The notes under the pieces were generated by a model that saw nothing but the letters and a program-made list of their open reading frames with translations, made no database searches and was not told the origin of the DNA. A program made the position numbers and the translations under genes. This document shows positions 43,195 through 54,626 of a stretch of DNA of 64,000 nt, in pieces; position 1 is the stretch's first letter, and each line of letters begins with the position of its first letter. Origin of the DNA: Cercophora sp. LCS_1 (Eukaryota; Ascomycota; Sordariomycetes; Sordariales; Lasiosphaeriaceae); assembly GCA_036250225.1 (NCBI GenBank), contig JAPZLL010000003.1:496001-560000 (forward strand), written 5' to 3'.

Positions 43195-44131
43195 AACGGG
43201 CATGCCCTAGAACGCGTCGGGCAGGCGCACTTCTTGGCAAGCTTGTGTCACCTGCAGGCCGTCAAATCAATCATGCATGTATGTTTCAGTCGTCAATTGA
43301 GTCAAAACGGGCGGTGATCCCGCATCCGACGTGCCTGTTGTCAGTTGACAATGGGCTGCGGATGAATAATCCACGGGCTTTGGGTCGAGACCGCTTCTCC
43401 GAGGCACCGACGCAAGCATGCCAAGCGACCCCACGACTGGCTCGCGTGCCATGATGTCATGCAGGGTCTGAACCAGCGGATCGTCAGAAGCGTATTCAGG
43501 GCGTTTTTGTATGCAGTATTTCCGGGGAACTATCGAATTGCGTATTAGCATATTCCAAATCCCTTGCTGGCTCGGTCCTTTTATTCAGCAACCGACGCGA
43601 CAAGGTTCAAAGAGCTTACACCCAAGAACGAACCTCCCGCAACCAGCTTTCCAATCGGTGGATCCAGCCGAGGCCCGTCCCGAGCTCTCCCCAGAGCGCC
43701 TAATCACCACCCCTGTCACTAGAAGATGCCGAGGAGACAAGAGCTCTGGCTGATGCGCAGCGTGGCATTGCTGCCAGGTCGATTTGTAAGTTGTAATCCA
43801 CTGCGTCGAGATCGTAAAAGAGATGCAGTATATAGATGTCGAGTTTCACCCGTCAATTCGTCCCGAGTTCTTTTTTGAATCATCACCAAAGCATTCAGCC
43901 TCAGCAGCAAGCCTCCTCACTAACCTGGAAACTCCAACTTTGCAGCACCAACAGCTCCCGAAGCGAACAAAGCACGGATTACTCATACCCCAATCACCCA
44001 CCCACCCCTCCATAACAGCGTCATTTATACCACACATCGGCCGTCGTCCATCTGCTGCCAAAGCTCGCTTCGCTGCTGCTCTACTCTTCTCCGCCACAGT
44101 CTCATTTCTCTACGTCACCAAACAAAACACC
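43195..44131. other. Intergenic region
   Basis: About 940 bp. An ATG at 43823 is in frame with the next gene and would add 103 residues ending in a hydrophobic stretch (FAAALLFSATVSFLYV). I treat this part as 5' UTR because homologues, as I recall them, start at the internal ATG, which has a better context. Nothing else was recognised. Confidence 0.4.
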
Positions 44132-45006
44132 ATGTCGTCGACACTGATCCCAACCAACCCCTCTGATGTGATGGTCATTCGTGACCTCACTCCAAACATT
44201 GTCACCCTCTCAGTCCCATTTCTCCGCTTTGGAAAGGTGCCCATTGGTGGCAGGGGAACCATCGGTACGTTGAGTGTCATGACCCCTGAGCACAGAACCC
44301 CACCCACTAACATCCGCCAGTCCGGCTCACAAGCGGCGCCTTGGCCGTTTTCTCCCCTGTGGCTCTCACGCCCGAAGTCAAAGCCAAGGTTGAGTCTCTC
44401 GGTGGCAATGTGCAGTATCTGATTGCGCCTGATATTGAGCATCACATCTTTTTGTCCGACTGGGCCAAGGCCTACCCGTCTGCCAAGCTGATTGGTCCCG
44501 ACGGTCTTCCGGAGAAGCGACAGGCTGCCACAGACGAAAAGATTGGCAAGGAGCCGTTTGCCGTCGTCTTCAAGGCCGACAACAAACGCATCATCTCCAT
44601 CAGCGAGGAGTTCGACCGTGATTTTGAGTACGAGTATGTCGACGCGCACGCCAATAAGGAGTTGGTCTTTTACTACAAGCCCGAAAAGGCGCTGATCCAG
44701 GCCGACTTGTTCTTCAACTTGCCGGCGACGGAGCAGTACAGCCGCGTGCCTGAGGCCGACAAGCCCAAGATTGGGCTCTTTGCCAAGGTGTTTATGTCTG
44801 CGCAAACGGTTGAGGGTAATGGTCAGAGGAGACTGCTGTGGCATGCCATCAGCAGGGGTAACAGGACGGGGTTCAACGAGAGCGTGCAGAGGATTGACAG
44901 CTGGGACTTTGACATTGTCATTCCTTGCCACGGCGATACCATTGTCAAGGATGGCAAAAAGGCTTTTGAGCAGGTCATGGAGTGGCATCTCAAGGGAAAG
45001 AACTAG
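44132..45006 (+). CDS. DUF4336-like protein (metallo-beta-lactamase-fold relative)
   Basis: 272 aa from exons 44132-44264 and 44321-45006, with a 56-nt intron (CACTAAC branch). The sequence (IPTNPSDVMVIRDLTPNIVTL, SGALAVFSPVALTPEV, GNVQYLIAPDIEHHIFLSDW, DIVIPCHGDTIV) matches the DUF4336 family, which resembles metallo-hydrolases in fold. The DIEHH and PCHGD motifs fall where the metallo-beta-lactamase fold keeps metal ligands, but the classical HxHxDH motif is absent. No substrate is known. An in-frame upstream ATG at 43823 is an alternative start. Confidence 0.75.
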
Positions 45007-45320
45007 CGGTCACATCTGAAGGGAAAGAGCTAGGAAGTGGGTGGAATAGGTTCGGATGATACCATAGACTGGATGGCGTTTTGATTTCTTGCAATTTTAG
45101 GGAATATGACCAGCTAATTATACCACTGAATTTTTTATCTCATTCACCGTCCAACATTCTATCTCACTTTCACGATAGTTGCAGGATAGATGGAATCCGT
45201 GAATGTTTGAGACGAATCTGCACGACCCTAACCCTTATCCGAGCTAGCTGTTATCCGACTTGATCAACCACCATCCAAAAGTTCACCAAAACATTCCAGC
45301 TTCAACAATCGACACTCACC
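45007..45320. other. Intergenic region upstream of gatA
   Basis: About 310 bp, AT-richer than the flanks. No feature was recognised beyond the expected promoter of the following gene. Confidence 0.4.
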
Positions 45321-46927
45321 ATGTATGCCAGACCCTGGGCTCGCGGCCTGTGTCTCCGGTGCGCGCGGCACAATGCGCCCCTCAATCAAGCTCCCCGCCG
45401 GCACATCAACCACTTGATAACCCAAGGTACATCCTCTCAATTCCGATCACCCTGCTCAAAATCGACTGACCCCCTCCGTCAGAACAACCAAAAACCCCAC
45501 CAGAACCGACACATTCACCCTCGACACCACCCCAACACCCACAACCAACCGATACCCCCACACAACCACACCCCTTCACCCTCGCAGTAAAAGACAACAT
45601 CTCCACCCCCTCCCCGACAACATGCGCCTCCCCTTTTTTGTCGACCTACACACCTCCCCTAACCGCAACAATCGTAACCCAACTCGTCGCCCGAGGCGCC
45701 GCACTTGTCGGAAAAACCAACCTCGACGAATTCGGCATGGGCTCACACTCGACCCACTCCTCTCACGGCCCCGTTTCCCAACCAGGTGGTCTCTCAGCAG
45801 GCGGTAGCTCAGGGGGTAGCGCCCTCGCCGTGGCTACCCACGAAGCAGATGTAGCACTAGGGACAGACACAGGCGGTAGCGTGCGACTACCTGCCGCATG
45901 GACGGGTGTAGTTGGATACAAGCCAAGTTACGGCATGATTTCCCGATGGGGTGTCGTCCCATACGCCAATTCCCTGGACACAGTCGGTTTCCTGGCACGA
46001 GAAGTTGCTATCATTCAAAGACTAGTTACCGGAAAGAACGGGATATGGAGTGAGAGCGACACTCGGGATCCTACCTCCCTGAGTTCGCGTGCTCGGCGAC
46101 GCTGTTCACAGAAACGGTGGGGCTACGACACCTCCAACCCAAAACTAAGCCTCGCAGGCCTCCGCTTCGGCCTGCCAGTCGAGTATAACATCCAAGAATT
46201 GGATCGTCGGATAAGAGACGAATGGAAACGCACAGCTGAATCCCTCCTCCACCGCGGCGCGCGCGTCGTCCCGGTTTCCCTACCCAGCACGCGCAACGCG
46301 CTATCAGCATACTACGTCATCGCGCCCGCCGAAGCATCCTCAAACCTAGCCAAATACGACGGCGTCCGCTACGGCACCCGAACCACCGCCCCCAGCGACG
46401 CAGAAGGCGGCGTTCTTTATGCCTCGAGCAGAAGCCAGGGTTTCGGCGACGAAGTGAAACGCCGGATTGTCCTGGGCTCGTACACACTCAGTTCCGAGGC
46501 CATGGATAATTACTTTCTCAAGGCGCAGGCGGTGCGTCGGCTCGTCCGACGGGATTTTGATCGCGTGTTTCGACTTGAGAACCCGTTGGTGGAGAGAGAA
46601 ACGTTTAATTTGAGTGAGATGGACGAAAAGATACCCATGGAGAATAAGTTTGGGCCGACAGAGGTGGATTTTTTGCTGTGCCCTACTGCACCGACGGTTG
46701 CGCCGAGGCTAGCGGATCTTGAGGGTGCTGACGCTGTGGATGCGTACGTCAACGACGTGTTTACGGTGCCGGCCAGTTTGGCGGGGTTGCCGGCTGTTAG
46801 TATACCCGTGCTGGTTGGGGAGAAGGGCGCGGCGGGGTTGCAGCTTATCGGGCAATATTGGGATGATGCGAGGTTGCTTGCTGTTGCGAAGGTTGTGGGG
46901 GAGGTTTTGGAAGAGGAAGGGAGGTGA
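45321..46927 (+). CDS. gatA: Mitochondrial glutamyl-tRNA(Gln) amidotransferase subunit A
   Basis: Amidase subunit of the mitochondrial GatFAB-type transamidosome (yeast Her2), which converts Glu-tRNA(Gln) to Gln-tRNA(Gln). Exons 45321-45426 and 45483-46927, 56-nt intron with GACTGAC branch; 516 aa. The start has a CACCATG context. The N-terminus is Arg-rich and non-acidic, as in a mitochondrial presequence. The amidase triad is visible: Lys72 (AVKDNIS), cis-Ser144 (SAGGSSGGSA) and nucleophile Ser168 (DTGGSVRLPA). Further family motifs are GKTNLDEFGMGS and GVVGYKPSYGMISRWG. A Pro/Thr/Gln-rich linker of about 30 residues precedes the catalytic domain. It converges on vms1. Confidence 0.92.
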
Positions 46928-47410
46928 TGACTAGCTCGTGGATGCTGAAAGACATGGGTGTTTGTGATATCAAATGCATAACATGAGGGCATGTCATCGC
47001 CGGTACGGAAACATAGATGCGGGTCTGCTCACCCTCTTGGGCCTCGAATGATGTATGATCGACAGCGATGATGTATATGGATGCAACAGAGGCTCTGGTC
47101 TGATTCGTGATGTTTACTTGTGGAGATCCCAAAAGGGGCCAACCCTAACCCCGACTTTCCTTGAGCCCCCTAATTCTCAAAGGGTCGATGTGCGCACAAC
47201 GTTTCTGCGCTGACTCTTCCTCTGGCAAAGTGTAGTCATTGCCTTTGCTTAAACCGCATTGGTCATTGATCCTCAGCTTGTGTGTCTTGCGGGGCCCGAG
47301 ATACCACATTCAGAGATCAACAACGGATTCAGCGGTTTTCTAACCGACGCGCTTTGTTCATCGAATTCTGGTCCGCTCAACGCCAACCCTTCATCTTCTC
47401 GACACGTCTC
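46928..47410. other. Convergent spacer gatA/vms1
   Basis: About 480 bp shared 3' region. It contains a CCCTAACCCC telobox-like stretch near 47142-47155. No gene was recognised. Confidence 0.45.
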
Positions 47411-49351
47411 TCAACCGCCCCCCTGCATCCTCCTCAGCCTCTCCTCGGCAGCCCTCGCTCTCCTCTCCCGATCCAGCCTCATCCTCTGCTCCGGCGTCAG
47501 CCCCCGGGCCTCCTCCTCCCGTTTCTCCTGCGCCGTCTTCGCGATCCCAGTCCCTAGGAACCCCTTTTTGTTTTGCCCCACCGCCACCTTGGGCTGTTCC
47601 AACTTTAGTTTCTCTTCCGCTGCTTTCCTTCTCTCCTGCTCTTTCTTCTCCTCCTCCTTCCTTTCCCTCTCGTTCCGCTTCTCGGCCTCTTCCCGCTTCA
47701 GCCCCGGCGGTACATTTGCTGCCTCCCAGTCCCATGCATTCTCGCCTAGCTCATAGCGCCCGACGCGAAAGGCATCTCGTGTTGCGCGGTCACCGGCTAG
47801 TTCGAATGGGGTTTTGGCGTCATCGCTGAGGAGGGTTGGGTCTGCGCCGGCACGGGTTAACAGTCCTAGGACGAGGGGTGCGGCGTTCTGGGATGCTGCT
47901 AGATGGAGAGGCGTGGGCGCGTGGTAGTTTTGCTGTGATTCGGCTGGTTGGAAGCGGAAGGTTGGTGGTATCTCGTTGGATTTGAGATAGGATAGGAGGG
48001 CGGGCAATTTTGACCTCCGGATGAGCGCCTGTAGTTGGGTTGTATGGATGAGAGCGAGTTCTTCCTCCTCGCTCAGCTTTGGCTTTGACGGTGGCCTCGG
48101 ATTGGGTGAGTCTGCCTTGGTGGTAGTCTCAGGGGCAGGTGGAGGGATGGTGGTATCGATCTCCTTGACTTTGAGGCGGGTTAACTCGATGAACGACCGC
48201 ATTAGCTCGTTCTGTGTGGCACGTCGAGTGCTAAAGGGGAACCCGCGGAGACGAATGTCATTCGCACGCAAGACCTGGCTATCGTATGGGCCAAAGAGGG
48301 TACGACGGTTTGTGGTGCCGGTTGCGCGGATGAATAAGAGGTCGGAGGTGTCGATCAGGGCTTTCCAGTCGCGGAGAAGCTCACGCACGTCCTCGACGAG
48401 CGCTTGCTCGTTGTATCGACGGATCGAGGCACCAGCTGAGTGAGCCGCCCCCTTGGCATTGTCGTTTGCCGATTGCGAGCCACCCTGCTTGCGACGGGTT
48501 GTGTAGCGGTGGAACGTCTTGTGAGCGAGGACAACGGCTTCCCTGTTCATAGGGCCTGCCGAGTGTTTGCTTTGCTTGGGCGCGAGCGACACCACCATGG
48601 CAGCAAAATGGCCGCCTCCTATCATGCACATAAAGATATGGCGGCCCGAATATGCAGCGGGTACCGTACTGCCGTCTTTTGGCGCCTTTGGCATGGAGAT
48701 GGGCGCTAGTTGCCGCTGCTTGATCGCTTCTACGATCGCATTCTCCTCGTCCAGCTCCTCGGACGTGAATAGTGCCCGATATATGCCAAAGTATGTTTTT
48801 TCTGGGAGAATTGGGGACTCAAACCACAAAAGTGGTGGTTTCCCTGTCCCCCGTTGGGTTCGGGAACTCTCTTCATCGTCGCCCTGGTTGCGCCGTTTGT
48901 CGGCCAGGGACGCTTGTTTCCTCAGCAGAGCAGCGAGTGTGGTATCTTTGCGCGAAGCCTCGTCCTCGTCATCATCCGTGTCGGAAGAATCCGATCCCGA
49001 AATACTCTCTTCCAGACCATCCACCAATTTCTCAAAGTCATTTTCCGTCACCGGTGTCAACCCGTTCATCTTCTGCTTCAAGTTGTAGTGGTGGAGATCT
49101 GTTTTCAGGTGATCCCTCTGCTCTTGGACCGTCGCAAAGGTTAGGCTGCAAAGGGAGCATGATTGCGACCCTACGGTGCTGATTTCCGACGGAGTGGGCG
49201 TTGGGCTTTGCGCTCGAGACGATGTTGGCGACTGCTGGAGCGCCTGCGTGGGAACGGCGTCGGCCTTGAGCGCAAGCGAGTTCAGTACGTCGCGCGGGAG
49301 ATCGTAGAGGTAAAGGGGCCTCCGAAGGACTTCTTCTTGCTTCTTCTCCAT
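47411..49351 (-). CDS. vms1: Vms1/ANKZF1 peptidyl-tRNA hydrolase-like ribosome quality-control factor
   Basis: Releases stalled nascent chains from 60S ribosomes in ribosome-associated quality control and recruits Cdc48/p97 to stressed mitochondria. 646 aa, single exon, from the first ATG ending at 49351. The N-terminal C2H2 finger is CSLCSLTFATVQEQRDHLKTD. The VLRF1 release-factor-like domain carries HKTFHRYTTRRKQGGSQSAND, with the Gln of GGSQ as catalytic residue in the family. Ankyrin-like repeats follow (HAPTPLHLAASQNAAPLVLG). The C-terminal helix is strongly Glu/Lys/Arg-rich and ends with a VCP-interacting-type RRARAAEERLRRM. All domains are in the family order. Confidence 0.93.
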   Translation of the reverse strand: MEKKQEEVLRRPLYLYDLPRDVLNSLALKADAVPTQALQQSPTSSRAQSPTPTPSEISTVGSQSCSLCSLTFATVQEQRDHLKTDLHHYNLKQKMNGLTPVTENDFEKLVDGLEESISGSDSSDTDDDEDEASRKDTTLAALLRKQASLADKRRNQGDDEESSRTQRGTGKPPLLWFESPILPEKTYFGIYRALFTSEELDEENAIVEAIKQRQLAPISMPKAPKDGSTVPAAYSGRHIFMCMIGGGHFAAMVVSLAPKQSKHSAGPMNREAVVLAHKTFHRYTTRRKQGGSQSANDNAKGAAHSAGASIRRYNEQALVEDVRELLRDWKALIDTSDLLFIRATGTTNRRTLFGPYDSQVLRANDIRLRGFPFSTRRATQNELMRSFIELTRLKVKEIDTTIPPPAPETTTKADSPNPRPPSKPKLSEEEELALIHTTQLQALIRRSKLPALLSYLKSNEIPPTFRFQPAESQQNYHAPTPLHLAASQNAAPLVLGLLTRAGADPTLLSDDAKTPFELAGDRATRDAFRVGRYELGENAWDWEAANVPPGLKREEAEKRNERERKEEEKKEQERRKAAEEKLKLEQPKVAVGQNKKGFLGTGIAKTAQEKREEEARGLTPEQRMRLDRERRARAAEERLRRMQGGG

Positions 49352-49505
49352 GATAATCACTGCGGATTTGCGAGAAATTGGCTGTAATTGGGAGAAAACA
49401 AGATGCGACTGGAACTTGGAGCTCCTTGACGAGGGGTCATTATGGAGGGGCAAACAAGCTCCGATAAGAGTCACGCCGAAATTCAATGATACTGAAACCC
49501 TAACC

Positions 49506-49530
49506 CTCACGTTACCAACCTTAACGTGAG
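49506..49530. other. Inverted repeat (9-bp stem) next to a telobox-like motif
   Basis: CTCACGTTA and TAACGTGAG flank a 7-nt loop, about 155 nt upstream of the vms1 ATG. The left arm overlaps the end of an ACCCTAACCCT stretch (49496-49507). It could be a binding palindrome or a hairpin in the vms1 leader. Confidence 0.6.
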
Positions 49531-51054
49531 ATTTATCTTTGATCTCGAGCGAGGACGAGCCTGGTCCAATGACTCTGGGAGAGACAATGATAGCTTAAAA
49601 TTTTGGAGTCTTGCGCCTGCCTGGCAGTTTCGCACAAGGACAGGGCGGCAGAACGCGGAGATGCCCGACGTACCCAGCAGCCATCCCCATCACAAAACCT
49701 CAAGAATCCAGGATATTGGCAATTGGTACACTGAATATATCTAGCTTGAATAAGTTGCAGATTCGATGAACCGTTCACAATATTTACGGACAATAAACAA
49801 TGAGTGTACCCACTCAAAATTTGGCACTGGCATTCTCTCGAGAAAAACAGATAGCCGAAACAATCTCACCCTATCCCATAACTCTTACCACTACCCACGG
49901 AATGCCAGCCAACAATATACAGCCCAATCGATGAGTCTCTGCTCAACAGGATGCCACATCTCCGCCCCGTCCTCGCCCCAACAAGACCACATGCCGACCC
50001 AATCCACATACACCGCTTCCCCCTGAACGTCCTACCATCTTCACCCAGCCCCGAGTTCGACCAGAAAAAGGGAGGGAGTCACTAGAAAAGGGACGGAGGG
50101 GCTAGGATGGAGGGTTTCTCTTGTGTAGGGTTATGTTCTTGGGGGTTGTTGATGAGACTTATGGTGAATAAGGCTAGAAACTGAGTTGTTACTGGTATGT
50201 CCTAGCCACGTGCCAGCTATTGGAGGCATTCGGTGTGGTGTCGGACTAGTAGCATTTTCACCGGAAGCAAATTGTGCCTGGCTTGGAAGCCCAAGTGTGC
50301 TAGGGCTAGATCAGGAGAGCCGTCTGAACTGTACCATCACCGACACTTCCATCCCGCCTCGTCAGCAACTGCCATAACATGGTCAGACGAAGCCAGTCGC
50401 CCTGGTGCCCGCCACGCAAACGAGGAAAAGAATAACAAGGCTGGGGTGGCCATTTGTGCCCGTGGCTTTGTATTCTTGGATAGCCACGTCGGGATCAGGG
50501 GCAGTGCTCTTCCGTGATAGCATGGTGCTAGACAGACAGTTGATGATGGAGCGTACGGTCAACGCACCGGTATCCTGCCTCCTCCTCCTCCTCCTCTCAG
50601 AGATGGAACGCAAGCTCGCTCGAGGGGAACCGAGGGGGAAAACACCATGTCAACGCACCAAGCAAGCCAAACCTCAGCAGGCCAAACCAACAAACGAAAC
50701 CCAGACCGAACCCGTCAGCAGGAGATCGACAACCACAATCGAAACCAATATCACATCCCTAACAGCCTCGAGTGCATCAGACCAGGCACCCGCTAATTGC
50801 TCCCAGCAATACCCCTATCCCAACTGGGATTACCAGCAACAAAACACATGCGGAGCTGAAGTCGATCCCAGCCGATCACTACCAAACCGAGAAACACCCC
50901 GTATATCGCCACATCCCGCCCTATAGCCTCACGTTGCAGACTCATTCAGCTCACATCCGCGCCCTTACGACGATGACCGCTTCGCAATGAAAATCCACCA
51001 AGTGGCTTCAAGAGTCCATATAAAAGCCATCATATAACCCACGACCGCACACCT

Positions 51055-51075
51055 TGCGCGCGCGCGCGCACACAC
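51055..51075. repeat. (GC)n(AC)n alternating purine-pyrimidine tract
   Basis: About 21 nt of GC dinucleotides followed by CA dinucleotides, a sequence type able to adopt Z-DNA. Confidence 0.85.
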
Positions 51076-51535
51076 CTCTCAGACCTCCCCATCTAGGGCT
51101 CTGGATCAATGTCACGCTGTCACGCAGCAGCCTGGCCGTCAGTTCGACCTCGTGGGCATAAGCAATAACGCGCCTCTTATAACAAGTAGTGCGTGTCCGT
51201 ATCCGCATCCATCCATGATCCACGTGCGCGCCCGAAGGAAAAAAAAACAAAAACAAAGCCACAACCAGACCAACAAGACAAGACAAACCCCAGAACAACC
51301 AGAACAATAACAAACATAGGCTTAGCAGCTCTCTCAAGCCAAGGCATGCAATACTGTACTCTCGACCGCGCGACGTCCCCCTTCCCCTGGCGTTCCCAAA
51401 GGGGACTGGACGGGAGGCTCAAGCGAGATGCAACCTCAACTGGTGTCAGCCGGTGAATAACCCCCCTCGACATAATAAACCATCCTGTTTACACCATCCC
51501 ATTCCCCAGTGCATCCCAACATGGACAAGAGGTGG

Positions 51536-51597
51536 GGAGTGGAGTGGAGTGGAGTGGAGTGGAGGGGAGGGGAAGGGAAGGGGAGGGGAGAAAGAAA
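51536..51597. repeat. (GGAGT)n pentamer and G-rich purine tract
   Basis: About five GGAGT units followed by repeated GGGGA/GGGAA units. Runs of three or four G separated by one or two A occur at least five times, satisfying the simple G-quadruplex pattern. Confidence 0.85.
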
Positions 51598-53309
51598 ATG
51601 CCATGATCGCCTCGAGCGCTAAAAGAGGTAGACTAAGCTCGGCAACTCGTCGAACCGTGCGTCAAGATGGCGGAAACGGGAGTTTCACGGACAAAAAACT
51701 AACCGTACTCCAGGGTAAGGGGTGATCGTCGCATCGCCAGCGGGAACCGCAAGGCGCCTCAACGGCACCTCAGGAGCGGTTGAAACACGTCTTGTGTCAC
51801 TCAACCTCATCAGGCTGAATTGTCGCATTCCATCGGTTGCAGCCTCGTTGGCAAGGCTACCAAGCCACACGCACATCCAGACAAACACGCTGGCTGCACT
51901 GCAACTGACAAAGGCTTGGCCTTGCAAGTTGAGACGGACCCAAAATAAACCCACATGTCCGTGCTCTTTGTCTAAGACGCAACGAGATGAAAAAGGCGTG
52001 TGACTGTCTCGGGATCATGTTCCAGTTGTCTCAGCCACTTGCATTCAAGGGCTTGTCCTATTTTAACCCGCGGGCACGGACAGAACAGCAAAACAAAAGA
52101 AAACGGGCGTGCATTTTGTGACCCGGAGACGAATATTGTTTCTCAACTCAAACAATTCGAAGTGATGAGCATGCCTCCGAGACTCCTCAAAGGCATGGCA
52201 TGGCTGATGGAAGGGAAAGCGCAAGATGCAGACGAGATGAAACCGCAACCCAACCTTCGTTCAGATGTGACAGTATCGCCCGAGGCTTGTCTTCCAGTCA
52301 GCCCTGACTGAGACCCCTCCCTTGAAAGAAAGTTACCAAGCGGCTGGGAGAGTGGTTTGCCCACAAAAATAAAGGATGATATGATCTGATTCCCCATTAC
52401 GTCTTTAGCGTTGGGGGCACAAAAAAGCCATCGTTTCAAACCCCCGGCTGGCGTCATTGATGCCCCCTAAGCCCCCAAGCCAACACCCCTGCGAGTGATT
52501 CGGCCGCCATTACCCTCGTTTGGCGAAAGGAGGCGCTTTTAAGCTGCTGATCATGGTGATCTGGATTTTCCGGGGGAGCAACGCCGGGCGGGCGGGCGCG
52601 CGAGGGAAAGGGTTGAAAAACGGCAGTGAATTCAGGGGGAGCGCGGAAATAGCACACTTGCCTATCAAAATCATTGTTGACCCGAACACTCGGGATTTTA
52701 GCTTGCGTCCAATGTCTTTTTTTTTTTTCTTCTCCGACCATCCAGTGTCGTCGTGGCTCATACATAGCTCACGGGTGGTTGCAGCGTTTGTCGCCGAAGA
52801 CCGCGCTGGCCGGCCGGGAAGTGGGCTACAAGCAAGCCCGCCAGGCCCGGGCGTGTTTGTCACCGACCGACCCATGGACGGCATATCCAGTCCAGTCCCC
52901 ATGTGGTGCTAGTGAAGTGGCTGTTTGCTGTGGCTATCGGATGAAACAAATAGATCTGGCGGGCTGCACGCCAGTCGAAGCCCTAACGACCGCTAGTGTC
53001 GTCCGCACAGGAGACGGGAGAACAAGAGAGACGATGTGCTGGCTGTTTTTGGGGCACGCGTGGCAGCGGCTGACTGACCTTCCTGCTGGGACTTGGGTCT
53101 TGCGGGATCATCACCCACGCGTCCGTGGTGGTCTCTCTGCTGGGTGCTAGCAGATATGCACACTGCAAGCCCGGAGCACACGGTCATGACGCAGGAGGAT
53201 TTAGCGTGAGCAAAAAGTGAGACATGGAGACAGCGGTTGGTAGTTGGCAGCCATCTCCACCCTGCAATGATCCGCGGAGTGCCAAACAATCAACGATCTC
53301 GGGGCGCCC

Positions 53310-53335
53310 AAAAAAAAAAAGAAAAGGGGGGGGGG
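53310..53335. repeat. Poly-A then poly-G homopolymer
   Basis: Eleven A, then GAAAA, then ten G. Such adjacent homopolymers are also places where assembly length errors are likely. Confidence 0.8.
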
Positions 53336-54603
53336 CGGGACATGACTGCATCCAAGAGACAAGTATCCCGTTGTCCATCCAATGTATCAGCGACTTGTAC
53401 TTCGCGTAGATGGTTGACGTTGACGTTGACGACAAAATGAATCGTCGATGGGGCGAGCACATGTCGGGCTGGCAGGCGAGGCCGGGATGACATCAGTTTG
53501 GTCTGGCTGTTGGTGTGTGAGCTCCAAGCAAATGGGGGTGATGACCCTGTTCCCGCCCTTGCGATCCTCGTAACCCCTGCGATAAAGACGAGCGAGCAAG
53601 GATCCCCGGCTTGGCACACACTGCTGATCGACATTGAGGTGGGCGAACGAGGTAAGAGCGAAGGCACATCGTTAGCGCACGCCAGAACAACACTAGAAAG
53701 AAAAAGCAACCATGACGAAAACCCCGCAGACGATCACTGGTTCGTCACTTCCAGCCCTTCTCGACGACACGACAAGAGGCGTGCTGTCGTCCAGCCAGGC
53801 TCTTTCTTCCCTGCCCCTCTCGCTGCTTGCTGCATCTGCAGCACGACTGCGGACGACACACACACACACACACTCACTCACACAATGAAGAAGTTGCACG
53901 CGTGGCCTCGCTGGCTACCTGCTCTGCACGTGGCCAGCGGATCCTGTCGATCTGTGCCGTAACGTGAACAGTGCAACCTGGACGGCGCAGCGACGTCGTC
54001 GGTCAATCGGGGGGAATGAGGCTCCCTCTCATCCGAGTCTTCGGGAGAGCAACCGAAGGGCTCACGGGAACCACCAGCCTATCACCGGGAAGCTGATTCG
54101 ACCCGCCTGTTGTGTGTGCTTGTGCGTGCGCAAAACCTTTTTCCCTTGTGCACTATTTATTATTCATCCATCGGAGAGGGGGGGAAAGTGCCGCCCCGCT
54201 GGTCTCCTCCCGTCGACGTTGCCGTTTTTTGGCCCCATTTGCGGCTGTTGTCGAATCCAAGTCTGGCTTCACCGAGACCAACCGTCTCCACAGCAAAAGC
54301 CCTGAATGATCTGCGGTGACCCCTGTCCAGAGAGTTTGTCGGGGCTGCTGCTGGCACCGCACTGACGCATGGGCCCAGGCTCCTCCCCGCCGGAGCGGTT
54401 CCCGTGACACACTGACCACGAGCATAAACATGCAATTTTGGACGACCACGTCAAGAAGCACCAGGCAGGCTGCCTGCACTTGCACACTATCAAATGCGTA
54501 AAAAAAAAATGATCGGAATTTCCGAATGTTCATGCAATGCAATACATCATTTACAAATCTCGGGCAACGAACGAAAGGCCACCGCCTCGGGGAGACGAGT
54601 TCC

Positions 54604-54626
54604 TTTTTTTTTTTTTTTTTTTTTTT
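54604..54626. repeat. Poly-T tract (23 nt)
   Basis: Pure T homopolymer; similar tracts follow at 55213-55230 (18 T) and, as A, at 54776-54790 (15 A). Confidence 0.9.

Noticed and set aside
43823..44131. Upstream in-frame ATG extending the DUF4336-like protein by 103 residues
   Set aside because: The added sequence is unlike the conserved domain, and the ATG at 44132 has a better context. Kept only as an alternative start.
47142..47155. Telomere-like CCCTAACCCC
   Set aside because: Only one or two units and in the middle of gene-dense DNA, so not a telomere or clear interstitial array.
50405..50926. 173-codon frame in the gene-poor interval
   Set aside because: Mixed composition with poly-Leu from a CTC repeat, no ATG-proximal context or domain, and no support from neighbouring exons.
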